DNA from: Gnetum montanum
Taxonomy: Eukaryota; Streptophyta; Gnetopsida; Gnetales; Gnetaceae
DNA length: 64,000 nucleotides
Direction of reading: 5' to 3'
Assembly (NCBI GenBank): GCA_015680685.1
Contig: MNCI01016614.1
Coordinates: 188,438 to 252,437, forward strand
How positions within the stretch are numbered: position 1 is the first letter of the stretch; every line of letters begins with the position of its first letter. The translations under genes and the position numbers were made by a program. This document shows, piece by piece, positions 24,901 to 36,060 of this stretch. Under the pieces are notes generated by a model. That model searched no databases. It had not been told where the DNA came from and was given only the letters and a program-made list of their open reading frames with translations.

Positions 24901-25395
24901 GGTATAGCTTGGCGATTTCATCCCTCACAGCAAGTGCGATTTTTGGTTTAATTTTGTGAGCCTTCTGCTTGATGCCTTCATGCACGGGTCTAGGACGATA
25001 TTGTGCTAAATCAGCCGTGGATCTAGACCCGGCATGTCACTGTACGACCATGTGAAGGCATTGATATTATCTTGCAGGATCTTAGCTACATTGTTGTATG
25101 TTCATGCATCTAGGAGGGAGTTGAGTTTTAATGTTTTCATCTCCCCCTTAGACGTGGTGATGGGCTTTTCAATGAGAGGGTCCTTGATCACATCCCTAGC
25201 CTCTAAATCTAGCGCTTTGACTAGATGCTCGGGCCAGTCTGGGGATGTTTCTAAGGCTGCTATGGCACTAGTTGTGGTTGATGCCCAATTGATCATGTTG
25301 GGGTTCAACTATCTCGCGAGCTTGCCCTATGGACCTGCCAACGTTAAGGGCATGGAGAGGTTGCGATGGATTTCCATCTCTTGCCTGACTTACCA
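21908..25395 (-). pseudogene. pol: T2 pol: RT, RNase H, second RNase H, integrase
   Basis: The frame is constant from about 24985 to the TGA at 21908. RT has RICIDF, DDFYGYNQI and YVDD (24517-24506). The first RNase H is degenerate (IYLATTD; SKSNML instead of the TDHxxL pattern). The second has HFDGTS, AKYEGLL (Val-Glu changed to Ala-Lys), IRGDSQLV. Integrase has VDLIGPITP, NNG for DNG (22558-22553), and GQAKATNK where the catalytic Glu is Lys. The C-terminal part has WEGPYMV and ends NHSYLKPYYI. Stops lie between 22093 and 23336 and around 24565. The pre-RT part (25308-25102) is in another frame, so one indel separates it from RT. Confidence 0.85.
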
Positions 25396-26324
25396 ACATG
25401 AGACAAAAGCCTGGTTAAGAGGCATCTATTAGCAGAGATTATGCATAATGAAAGTTTGCAGAGTAGTGACGAGATGCAACTTATGAAGTGTGACAATGTA
25501 ATGATTAAATTTTTCCAGTTTAAGGTCATGGCAAACCGCCAAGACATGAGAGTGTAGAATTGCCAAAGATGTGAAACTGTCGATGGAAAAGTGCAAAGCT
25601 GTGAAACCAATAAAATGCCAAGATGCTACTTTAGTATCATTTCGGACTACTAGATTGTAACATGAAAAATTTTAACATGCAGAATGATGGTATTTGAGAT
25701 GGGAAATTGCAGGTATGAGAAACATGAAACCATTAAGGCAAGATGCAGACTGCTGACATGAACTGCTAGAAGTTGCGACACTGCCAATGTGGAAGTGCGA
25801 GACCATGGGAAGATACTAAACTACCCATGTAATTGTAGATTGCAAATGTAATAGTTTGAGACTACTAGTTTAGGGTCTTTTTAGATCGTTAGAAGTGTAA
25901 CTACGCTAGGATTGCTAGTTTAAGGTCTTTTCAGACCCATCGTGTTGTAGTTGCGAGGATTGGTAGTTTAAGGTCTTTTCGGACCTGTAACAAAAACAAA
26001 TATACACTTTTTTGTTCTTGGGAAAGCATGCGACTGACTCAAAGTGTGTCAAGGCTTTAATGCTAATAGTGCTATGATGTCATGGCGAGCATGCTACGCT
26101 ATACGGTACGCTCAACATTAATCGAAGAGGGAGGGCAGAAAGTCTCCCTATTTTGCCATTGTAGCCATATGTAGGGATTAAGCTCTGGCAATTTTGCCAT
26201 TCTCACCGTAAGAGAGTAGAACTCACATCGGAGCACAAGGTGATTTTAGAGTGCAAAGCGATCGTGTTAATGATTAGCAAGGTGAGTTTTTTTCAGTGAA
26301 GAGCGTGCATCTACAATCGGCACA
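25396..26324. other. Spacer between T2 pol and passenger gene
   Basis: Non-coding, about 930 bp. It holds a short hairpin repeat array (25865-25990). Otherwise it has A-rich sequence with loosely repeated TGTGAAAC and GCAAATG words, and a stretch before 26325 (26100-26324) that would be the passenger gene's 5' flank. No TATA box stands out. Confidence 0.45.
25865..25990 (-). repeat. Short hairpin repeat array between T2 RT and passenger gene
   Basis: Two and a half units of about 50 bp. Each begins CTAGTTTAAGGTCTTTT(C/T)(A/G)GACC and is followed by GTGTTGTAGTTGCGAGGATTG or a relative. The GGTC...GACC stem and TAGTTTA core are those of the other module-border arrays. Confidence 0.7.
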
Positions 26325-29300
26325 ATGGCTCCTAAGACTCATTTGGTGCTCGCAAAGGTCGATGAGGTGAAGAAGACCCTAGGGCGCATGCCACAATCAT
26401 GCGTTGTGGAGCAGAGGAGCACACCGTTGACCCATTAGGTTATGCTTCCTCTGCCCCTTTGTTTTTGCTTTGTGTTTTCTGCTATTCTTTGCTTTTTTGT
26501 GCATCTTGTTAACTTTGCATCCGTTCTTGTTTACTTGTGTTTTTTGTTGTTGCATCATTTTGGCCCTTGCATCATTGCTGTCACTGTTTCGGTCATCGAA
26601 TATGCATAAACGTTGCATCATTGTTGCATGAAAGGCTACTTAAACTACCACCATCGCGGTTGTCATAACCAGGGGGCTCAGGTGGTTTAAGCCATTTGAC
26701 CTTCAAATGGCATAACATAGAACCCTTAGAAGGGTTGGGCCATGTGTGACGCAATAGTGCAACACATGTTTTGTTAGGGCATGTTGTCAATTATCTGTTG
26801 CTATGCTAGGCTATTGTATGTTCTTGCTATGTTAGGCCTTCATGCCCTTGCTACGCTATGCATGGGAAGAGTGTTATGCTATGCTGCTACTATGTTGCGT
26901 GTGTATTGCCTTTAGATATGATGCCATCATTTTGCAAATTGTGTTGTGCAGGGTAAGGTTGAGACCCAGGCTAATTGTTTTGGAAGTTAGAGGGGTCCTG
27001 TGTCATGTGGGCAAGCCTATGGCTAATGTTCCTCCTCCCCATGTACGTATGGGCGACCAAGGAGTTTGGTTTAGGCCAGGGGCACGGTACTTCTTGCAAT
27101 TCCTCCTTGACCACTTCAGCGTGATCATTTGGTCCTCCCTAGAGGAGGAGGAGGTAGCCGTCGTCACAGAAGCCATTTTGCCTAGGACAAGCCAAGGCAT
27201 TTTGAGGTTCCTGACCAACGAGGCGATTACAAGCGGGTGGGGAGAAGGATCGAATTAGCACCCAATAGGGTTAAGGAGCTTGACCTGGATCTGGGAGATG
27301 ACCGAGTATAACTACTACCACTTCTTCAACACATTGTTCCATGCACGTTTTGTGACGACGTGCTTCTAGAAACCTCAAGGAATTGTCTACGTTGCTGGTG
27401 GATGAGTTTTACAACTTTATTCTGCTATGTTTGTGTGACGTTGGCCATGGTGACCTAATGCTAACAGCATGCGTTTGCTACTAGGTTCTTCCTCAACGAG
27501 AATGGTGTTCATGACCTACCAGATCTACTGTCCATAGCACAGCTAGCCCTATAGGAGTTCTCTTCTGCCCAAAACCTGTGGGTGGGCGTGATTTGTCTAT
27601 GCGGGGGTGAATACCACACCTACCTAGATGCATATTCTCCCCTCTACAATCAGTGCAAGGGGTAGGGCTGGTTGGATGGGGAGTGGACGAAATCCTTCAA
27701 AATAGTCATGGTTGAAGAAGTTCTAGTTGAACTCCTGCCATTCCTGCTACCATACCGACCTAGTAGGTTGAGTGGTAAATGCCACATGTTTAAATGTCTT
27801 TGAAAATTTTGAATTTCCTGCATGTTTGTGCTAGACATTTTGTGAACCTATTGTAGGGGCAAAGAAGCCTAAGGAGGTGATGGTGATAACCACCGAGGTG
27901 CAGGGGGTGAACGTCTACTTCAAATATGGAGAAGTAGAGAAGAGCTAGCGGTCGTTGAATGGTGGGGCCTCTGACACTCTGCTCCAGAACATCAAAAAGG
28001 TGGGGCTTCTGGATTTATTCCCGGTCCCGAATCCGAATGTTCTCAGGTCGAGATGCTCACCTTGGTCGAATCCTTCTCCGACAAGGTGGGTCATTTTTGC
28101 CTATGCATGCATGGCGTGTGGGTGGTCATTGACATCAATGACCAATTGTTCACAGATTTGTTCGACGTCCCTACCAAAGGCATTTTGGTAGGGTAAAGGT
28201 CCAAGATGGAGTTGATCCTAGAGAAGGGGGACCTTCAAGAGTGGCTAGGGCTCATTAAGGAGTGTAAGGGGCTCCCTATGGAGAAGCTCAAGGAAGGGCC
28301 CATCAAGGAGTTCTACCCTATTTTTTGTGCTCACGCATTTCCCCAGCTGCTTACCCAGAGGAAGGTCCTGGGGCTTGAGGAAGCCTAGATAATGCATGAG
28401 GTCATGGAGGAGGGGACTCATTACAACTGGGTGGAGTCTCTGTGCAAAGGCTTGTGGGTTGAGATCTTGGGGCACTGTGCAAAAATGGAGGCCTGTTCCA
28501 ACATCCACTACGCCTTTTATGTAGGCTACCTTAAGTGCTTCGCGGAGTTCTTGGTGGTTTGGAAGAGAGGAAACTAGGTCTTATGGAATCACAACTAGAT
28601 TTCCAGACCCTGGATTCACCAGGTCTTCCAGACCATCCAAGCCCAGGATCCCCCAGAAGTAGTTGGGGAGTCATTTTCCATAACAACTAAGGATTGGAGG
28701 GCCTGCAACATTCGTGGCTAGGACAACGTAGGAGAGATGCCCCCCGTGGTGGATGGTAGCGTATCTTGGGGTGAACGTTTCATAGCTAAAATGGTTGCTA
28801 GCACATTACGGTGGAAGAGGCCTCCCCCAGCCCTTCGCGTGGAGGAGGAGGGGCGAAGAATGTAGCTTAAACTGTAGAGGATGCAACCTCCTATTAGTAA
28901 GTGCTTTCATTCAATGCTTACTTTGTTGTTGTCTGCTATGCTATGCTATGCTAGGCAGTGTAGCATAGCGTAGCATCTACCTTAGGCTAACTTGCTTTGA
29001 ACTAGTGCAAATGAAGGTGACAAAGAGGTGTCGGCTCCTAAGGTGGGGATGACGAATAAGGACACGGAGGCCCTAGTTCTGGAGAGAGGGGCTCCGGTTA
29101 AGAAGAACGAAACTTCTGCGGTTAAGGCAGGGGCTCTCATCATTAGGGAGGATCCTTCTACTGAGGAGTCCCCCTTGAATAAACAAGATACTAGTCTCCT
29201 CAAAGGGAAAGCACTAGTGCATGAAGAGGTCCATTGGGACCTAGGAGGAACTTCCAGCCAGGCTTTTGCCATCGTTTCGCATCAGCCAGAAGAGAGACCG

Positions 29301-30669
29301 CAACTGGACGTTGGTGAGTTTGGCAATATGTCTACCATGTCGTAGCCCACTTTGGTCATTGCTAATGTGTTTGTTTATGTGATAGATGCTACTGCTGATG
29401 CCATAGGACCCACTCTAGTTCATACTGGGCCTTGAGTTGAAATCCTTGACAAATTCACATTTATGCAGCGGATTGTTGATGACATGATTAAGTGCCTTTA
29501 GCAGGTGGACCCTGAAGTAGGTAAGTAGTAGTGTTATCTGCTCTCGTGTTGCTATGCTAAAGTTTCTTGCATTTGCTACGTGTGCTATGCTAATGCGACT
29601 AGTGTTCTTTTTATTATGACAGCCTCTCAACTCAAATGGGAACTGAGACGACCTTTGAAGGTCAATGCCATGTCCACATTCCCGCTGGAGGCAATTGAGG
29701 TGTCTCATCATGCGTACGACGAGGTTTGCAAATGCACTTTGCACTTGGCATGATCCCTGTGGGAGTGCACGTGTACCAACTAGGAACTGTGGAAATGAGC
29801 CTAGAAGGCAGAGCAGAGGGAGGCCAACCTAAGGGTCGAGACAGAGGATCTCAGGTCGTGGAACAAGTTCCTCATGGCCCAGGCAACTAACAATGAATAC
29901 TGGCATATAGCCATGGTAGAACATGCTAGGTTTTGAATGGTTGTGCACCAAAACGTCAAGAATAATCGTGAACTAGTAGAGCAGCGCATGCAGATGGACG
30001 TACTGGACTAGAATTGTCAAGATCTGAAAGACCTTAGCACTAAGATTTTCAAATGGGGGCAGACCCAAAGAAACCATAAGCATATGTATAAATAGGAGAA
30101 TGCTTCCCATCAAAAATTATATGAAGACACCAGTGTGGAGGCATTTACGTACGAAGTATTCATAAATGCCATTGATGCTTCTGACGCTTACACTAGGTTT
30201 AAAGAGCAAGTGAAGATCATGAAATCTCCTGACCAGAAGGTGACACTTCCCATAGGAGAGACCGCGACTATCACCTATACTATGGGGTCACTAAGGTGGA
30301 CACCTGCTGAAAGGGGGAGAGCTACTATAGTAGATTCTACACCAGATAGGAGCTGATGGGTAGATATCATGGCAGAGGAGGTTTGGCGTCGCCTCGGGCT
30401 TGGTTTAAATCAAATACCCTTTGAGACAGATGTGGGAGCTACTTAGGTTAATCATGTTCTACTGTGTTAATGTTTATGCTCGGTTGTAATTTGTGTTTGT
30501 TGGCTTCACTGACCACTTTACCTCCATGATGTAGGCCCCAAGTGATGGCGCAGCACTCGTAGAGGAGGGGAATGAAGAGCTGGCGAGGAGCCAAGTAGAA
30601 AAAGATAATGCGAAGGGAGATGATTTAGGCACAAATGGTAGAGATGATGCAAACAGAAACCACCCATGA
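26325..30669 (+). pseudogene. Antisense passenger gene of T2 (FCP1-like), complete length
   Basis: Plus-strand gene inside the minus-strand element. Exon 1 begins ATG 26325 (MAPKTHLVLAKVDEVKK). Exon 2 is 26952-27401: LIVLEVRGVL at motif I, RPGARYFLQFLLDHFSVIIWSS (the RP...FL...WSS pattern of FCP1/NLI domains), then NTLFHARF. Exon 3 is 27485-27762 (FFLNENG). Exon 4 starts 27857 and reads to about 28900 with only scattered stops: a Leu/His-rich globular region (FYPIFCAHAFPQLL; EEGTHYNWVESL). Later exons span about 28985-29314, 29386-29519 (KFTFMQRIVDDM) and 29621-30356 (a Glu/Leu-rich coiled-coil-like stretch, EQRMQMDVLD). A last acidic exon is 30535-30669, ending TGA. The intron-2 donor is AT instead of GT. 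Function is unknown. Confidence 0.68.
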
Positions 30670-31128
30670 TAGCATGGGATTTTGTTTGAAAATTTGAAAT
30701 TTTAGATTTTTGAAATTTTATGCAACAAATTTTGCAACCATTGAAAGATAGAAATTTTTAATAAAGCAAGAGGATTTTGCGCAAACTTGTGTACTACATA
30801 CATGTGTTTTGTATAGAATGTTCATGCTTTCGTGTGCTAGTTTTTGGCCATTTCGAGCCATTGCTAGGTTTGGGCCATTTTAGGCCACTGCGTAATATGC
30901 CAAAGGAATAATGCATCAGCAACTTGAAAAATAGCTAACTGGTGACTTGTGCTAGTTTTAGGCCATTTCAGGCAATAGCATAGCATTGCTAGTTTTAGGC
31001 CATTTCGGGCCATTGCATATCACTAGTTTTAGGCCATTTCGGGCCATAACGGATCACTAATCTTAGGCCATTTTGGGCCATAACGTTGAAGCATAGGAGC
31101 AATGTGTGTGTAGGAAGTAGTGGGGTTA
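30670..31128. other. Spacer between passenger gene 3' end and T2 protease
   Basis: Non-coding. An A/T-rich run (30680-30770) follows the passenger stop and could hold its 3' untranslated end. The hairpin repeat array 30836-31085 fills most of the rest, up to the end of the T2 protease frame on the other strand. Confidence 0.5.
30836..31085 (-). repeat. GGCC hairpin repeats between T2 protease and passenger gene
   Basis: Five or six units of the form CTAGTTTTAGGCCATTTCGGGCCATTGC on the plus strand. GGCC-N6-GGCC forms a short stem-loop. It is the minus-strand equivalent of the larger T3 array at 48574-49420, at the same position between protease and passenger gene. Confidence 0.8.
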
Positions 31129-31968
31129 CTACACTAGGCGAAGCTGCTTATTGACCTGATGCGGGTTGAGTGAGACGTAAGGCTGAGGTGCTTCGTTAGG
31201 GCCTTCATCAGCGTCATCGCCTCCTACTTGGAAGGGCAACTCAGTACATGCATTTTCATTTTGGGGATCAGCTCGCTGAGCCGACCCCTTTGTCGGGTAG
31301 TTAGTGTAGATTGCAACAGGTGCTTCGTTCTCAGAAGTTATGACTTTTGAGCCTTCTTCCACACCTATGTTGTGGATCACTTGCGTTGCTACTTCGTCAC
31401 CGTGGATCACCACTTCTTTGCCCACATAAGGCAAGTGGATCTCCTGGTGTATGGATGAGGAGATAGCCCTAAGTTTTGCTAATCATGATCTCCCCAAGAT
31501 TAGGTTAAACTTGGGCATTTCCTCGACCACGATGAACGTTGCGTTTGTGAGGAACTAGTTCCCTGCCACGAAGATTATGTGAACTGTGCCCTTTACCACA
31601 ACTCGTGCCCCATTGAATGACCTTAGGCATGTTTTTGTTGTGGGCTTGATCTGGTCGACCAAGCCCAAATTGTCTACAATGGGGAAGGGGATGATATTCA
31701 TGGCAGCCCCATCATCAACATGTATCCTTCGAATCTAGTGTTGGCCGATCCGAATTGTGATGAACAGGGGTGACGTGGTCACCTGACCCTTCTTAGGGTC
31801 TTCCCTAATGGCATCATCATGAAAGGTTAGTTGAGGTTGTTCTGACCCTGCTGGCGTAGAGGGAAGCATGACTGAGTAGATTGCTTCTTCTTTTGTAGGC
31901 ATGTCTTCCTTGACCGGAGTCGCTATCAACATGCGAGTCAGAGCCTTGCTGTGTGGAGTATATGTCAT
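31129..31968 (-). pseudogene. T2 protease region (broken)
   Basis: Minus-strand reading from the L2 junction: TFHDDAIREDPKKGQVTTSP, FITIRIGQH, stop, then IRRIHVDDGAAMNI (protease motif with DDG in the place of DSG or DTG, about 31725-31680). KPTTKTCLRSFNGARV, VKGTV, FNLILGRS and IHLPYVGKEVVIHGDE follow. It ends with TAG at 31131-31129. It matches T3 47700-48320 in order. The upstream part continues beyond L2 at 42178. Internal stops and a shift are present. Confidence 0.78.
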
Positions 31969-32860
31969 CCTAGGCTAAAAGTAGGGAAACTCTGGCAGTT
32001 TAATCACCCTAGAGATAGAATATTTTTCCATGTGCCCGCAGTAGGAGTCCCCCAAGTGAACGGCTCTTTATTCGAGCAGCTTTGTACCTGAACGCAAGTT
32101 GTGTACGACAATAAAGACAAGTTTTGTGGATAAACATTGCAGTACATGGATAGGTTTTCTTACATGTTATTTATTACCTGTTGTTAGTGCGTATGAGTAC
32201 GACTTGATTACGAGCATCTCCGGATGTGTACGACTAGTCAAGGAATCAGCTGCTTGTCGCAATGCGGTATGACTACAACTTGATTATGAGCATCTACGGA
32301 TGTGTACGGCTAGTCAAGGAATCGGCTGCTCATCGTGATTAGGTTCTCTCACCCTTATCTCCTAGAACATGGGGTAAGTACGACTTGGCTACAAGCACCT
32401 ACGAGTGTGTACGGCTAGTCAAGGAATTGGCTGCTTATCACACTTAGGCTAGTTAAGTGCCTCAGTATGACCACTTCGAGCACGTGTGTTACGTGTGGTG
32501 ATCCTAGTAACGATTAGCGTTTGGTAGCCACAGTTGCTTAGTTTAGGGTGTGTACGGTAAGTGGGAATGGATGAAACTCTAGTTAATTTAGACTTAGGTC
32601 CTTAGTTAGAGTTAGTTAGCTTTTGCAACCCTTCACCTCATAACATAGGAGAAAAACCATAAAAGAATATAAAAATCATATACCTCAGACTTACTTAACC
32701 ATACACTGTGACAACAAAAAGTAAGTCTGGGAAGACCATGAATGATTAACCCCAAGTGTTCCGTGGGGCATTTAGGCATTTAGTCTATGGAGTTCGACCA
32801 GATCACGTGTGCTACGGTCGTTTCGTATGGTTGAGTGTAGGGGTACCTCGCCAGTCATCA
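31965..32860 (+). repeat. 5' LTR of L2, lacking the first ~180 bp
   Basis: Aligns base for base with 41276-42172 of the 3' LTR and ends in TCATCA before the PBS. The U3 start, the GATATC repeats and the TATA box present in the 3' LTR (41098-41275) are absent. The left border falls in TCATC (31965-31969), shared by the flank and the LTR. AATAAA is at 32110-32115. Three tandem blocks of about 85 bp (32191-32445) contain GGCTAGTCAAGGAATCGGCT. Loss of the TATA box means this copy could not start its own genomic transcript. Confidence 0.88.
32191..32445 (+). repeat. Triplicated block inside the L2 5' LTR
   Basis: Three diverged copies of a unit reading GAGTACGACTTGATTACGAG, then CATCTACGGATGTGTACGG, then CTAGTCAAGGAATCGGCTGC. 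The third copy is separated by TTAGGTTCTCTCACCCTTATC. The same array is in the 3' LTR at 41501-41758. L1 lacks it. Confidence 0.8.
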
Positions 32861-32861
32861 T

Positions 32862-32879
32862 TGGCGCCGTTGCCGGGGA
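32862..32879 (+). promoter_or_regulatory. Primer-binding site of L2 (tRNA-Asp type)
   Basis: TGGCGCCGTTGCCGGGGA begins two bases after the LTR end TCATCA. From established knowledge, this is the tRNA-Asp-complementary PBS used by Athila/Calypso-type plant elements. It fixes the LTR border and supports the Athila assignment. Confidence 0.88.
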
Positions 32880-33109
32880 CTAAGTGTTTGTGCGCCGAAT
32901 AGAACATAAGGGATATCACTCACATCGTTGTGAGCCTTAATGAACCTTTGGGTTAATCAAGATAAAAATTTATATAACGGTGAATTAGCACACCGAAAAA
33001 AATTCCTTCTTCTCATAAGAGCAACTCACCACCTAAGGACCATACTAGAGATAGTCGGCAAGATAAAAAACATAACCAAAATCAGCCAAGTCCTAAGCAG
33101 TACAAGATA

Positions 33110-34912
33110 GTTTATACTCATCTTGATGAGTATATTCTAGAGTTTACTTTTATTCTCCATCAAGATAAACAATTGTGATGGAGAGATTTGGAAGGTAACA
33201 TCGTGTTACCCCCAGATCGATCAGTCCCTAACATGCTCTTCCATGCCTTGGTGTAGATTGGCATGCAAGAGTTATACTCTGAATACATTGCGGAAGATTT
33301 TGACATGAGGGATTATTATCCCACAGATGCCCAACGTATGAGGGACTTAAGGTAGGAGAGTCAACATACTTTTCTAAAGGGCAAAGCCCTGCACTTCCTT
33401 AGCGAAATAGCAGACGAGGAACCCTTTATCACAGGTTCTTTAGCAAAGGATGTTCCCCCTCCTAACGATGGTGAGGAGGATGAGTATGAGAACCTATGAT
33501 CAATGATACATATCCTTGGTTCTGATGCCCGTGAACACCAGCTGTTCATAGAGGGAACAACTGCTCATGCTAAGGATGGGCACTTTGATCATCACCACGA
33601 TTGGGGCCGTAGCAGCCAAAGAGAAGGAAAGAAACATTGTCATGGTGATGGTTCCCCTTCTTCTTTCCCTTCTTCACATCACTCACCCTCTCCTTCTACA
33701 TCTGGGCACAACCACCATGAACATAAAGATGAGGATAAAAGTAAAAGAGATGAAAGACCTCGACGTGAAATTCGAGAGAGAGGACAAGGGCAAGGACGTA
33801 GGGAGAGTAGGGAACAATGCAGACATCACAGGCATCATGAAAGAGATGATCATGAAGAGCCCCTACTCACAACCCGAAGTATGCTTGACATTACGGAGGC
33901 AGTTAGGATTCCCACAAGGCATTTGAAGGATAGTCGGATCAAACGATNTCATTTATAGGTATTCCACGATGCCTATGCCTTGTAGAATATAGATAGTGAG
34001 TGGAAAAAGCTTAAGTTGTTCCCAAGGACACTCACCAAGGAAGCAGAGGGTTGGTACCAGTCCTTAGAACCGGAAACCATCAGGAGGTGGAGTACGATGC
34101 TAAAAATGTTCAACAAAAAGTATCAAATGTACTCCAGAGTATCCAATTTGCCTAAGCAGATCCAAGGCTGGAAGCAAGGTCATCATGAATCCTTGGATGC
34201 TACCATGGCCCACTACTACACATTGTTACATCGTTGCTTGGGCGATGGGTATGCACAACGGGATCAACTGCATCACATCATGGATGGGCTAAGGCATGAA
34301 ACAAGATGAACCCTTGGGACTTATGCCCAAGGAAGGTTGTCACAACTTAGAGCTCATGAAGTGCAAAGTTTTTTGGAGCAAGTAGCAAACGAAGAAGGTG
34401 AGCTACGCAAAAGGGAAAGTGTGGAGGAATACAACCGCTATCCCTCCCTTGGAAAGAAGGGAGTAAAATTTTGTGATGAAGAGGATGAGTCACCAATCGA
34501 ACAGTTGGTGAGCCGGAAAACCTTGCCGATCCAAAAATTAACAACAGAAATAGCAACTAAGGTAGATGATGTATGGAGTTCCTTAGACTCTAAAATTGAA
34601 ACCGTCTTAAAAATTGTAGAAGAGACTAAGGTAGAGCAAAGTAGTGAAAAAGGTAAGAAAAAGTGGAGAGATTTAAGCCCTCCACATAACAAGGGTAAGG
34701 GAAAAATCACTAACTCCGATGTGGCTGTAGATTCTGACACAGACGATGATGGTAGATGTGAGGTCTACTACTATGACCATCCTAAGGGATTTTGCCCCAT
34801 TATCTCACATCTACAGGAGTTTTGGATGTATGCACTAAATCCAAGACTCAACCAACCACAAACACCCCGAAGGTTACCTTATCCACAAGGTAACCCAAGG
34901 AAGTTCCACTAA
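33110..34912 (+). pseudogene. gag: L2 gag
   Basis: One frame with few stops. The N-terminal part has ALHFLSEIADEEPF and a His/Ser/Asp-rich charged stretch (about 33570-33840). The capsid core follows (EAEGWYQSLEP, IRRWSTMLKMFNKKYQMYS; 34040-34130), then HHIMDGLRHETR, EEGELRKRESVEEY and an acidic stretch SDTDDDG. At 33948 an N joins RIKR to an out-of-place sequence. Compared with L1 9409-9480, about 60 bp including the IPRFEGG segment are missing there, so the break is probably an assembly gap. Stops at about 33352, 33499 and 34307 remain. Confidence 0.8.
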
Positions 34913-35404
34913 CCACTAACATATTATCCAAGTGGAACTCCACCATAGCCCATCGGACAACATCAGCAATGTCAATATCCATAGTCATGGGGGATGCAAT
35001 CGCCGAAACAATAGTACCCTTACCGGTAGCCTGACCCTCATGGATATTATGTGCAACGACCGATTTCCCTAGGTGACTCTACGGGTCACATAAGACCTCC
35101 ACGTTACTACCAAGTTCAAGAATATTTTAGGACTCCTTCTCCTTCGGGAAACATCCCATACCCACGATATCCTCCAAATCCATCCGCATCTCTTGCGCCT
35201 ATGGCCGCACCACTAACCACTCCAACAAATCCTAGAGTAAATCCCACTCAACCATGACAACCTAACACTGGGAAGGCTCCTAATCCTCCAATATCGGTTG
35301 GTTCTAACAATGATTCATCAAAAAGACCCTTCCTTAGGACCAACAATCCAACCAAGCCTTCGCCTTCACAAGCGGTTGAGCATCCTAACACCCCCGTATC
35401 CAAT
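34913..35404 (+). pseudogene. L2 proline-rich gag-protease linker
   Basis: Same frame as gag, about 160 codons rich in Pro, Tyr, Gln and Asn (RYPPNPSASLAPMAAP), with several stops up to 35050. A matching low-complexity linker lies at 10370-11000 in L1. No domain is recognised. Confidence 0.6.
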
Positions 35405-36060
35405 ATGAGTTCAGGAAATCCTCCAGTAGCAAATTCACGTCCAATGCATACAGTTATGTTAACACATACAGTAACTGACTGGATCAAGGTCGGCCATCTT
35501 CCAAAGATATTATCGAATCTAGGAGTCCCCTTAGTTTACCTCCAAGTTGCTGGGAATGAACCCCATAAGGCTCTCCTCGATTCAGGTCCTGGGGTCAACT
35601 TAATCTCACAAGAACTGTATAAAACCTGGAACCTATCTCCACTCAAGAAGAGCAATGTTTTCCTAGAGTTGGCTGATCAATCCATCACTATTCCTTTGGG
35701 ACAGGTTGAGGACATTGTTACCATTATTGGTGGATGGTCATATCTAGCCGATTTTCCTAGTGATCCAAATAAACAATGACAAAGGGGATTTCCCAATTAT
35801 AATGGGAAGGGCATGGCTAAATACAGTTGACGCATGCTTAGGAATTCACAACCTTTCCCTAGAAATATCCAAGACAAATACGTTTGGGAAAACTGTGAGG
35901 AAAAGAGTTCCATCCATCGCATATAGTGACACAGGGTGTCATTGCGTGCAGAAATCGTGGGTGATGCAAAGTTTAACATTTCCTGCATGTGATCGGTGTG
36001 CACGGGACATTGATATACAAAAGTGCCTATATGCAATAGCCACACAATAAGAAAACACCC
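35405..36060 (+). pseudogene. L2 aspartic protease
   Basis: Retropepsin: HKALLDSGPGVNLIS with the catalytic Asp at 35579-35581, then ELADQSITIPLG and DIVTIIGG. A frameshift near 35765 moves the rest (FPIIMGRAWLNT) to another frame. L1 has DSGSG, so the Pro here is probably a copy-specific change. The expected flap and C-terminal ILG-type strand (IIMGR) can be followed across the shift. Confidence 0.78.

Noticed and set aside
26325-30669. A free-standing host phosphatase-like gene
   Set aside because: The same gene occurs at the equivalent place and orientation in T1 and T3, so here it belongs to the element. No copy outside an element is seen in the window.
32861-32880. tRNA-Asp gene fragment
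   Set aside because: Only the 18-base primer-binding complement is present, right after an LTR end; no cloverleaf follows.
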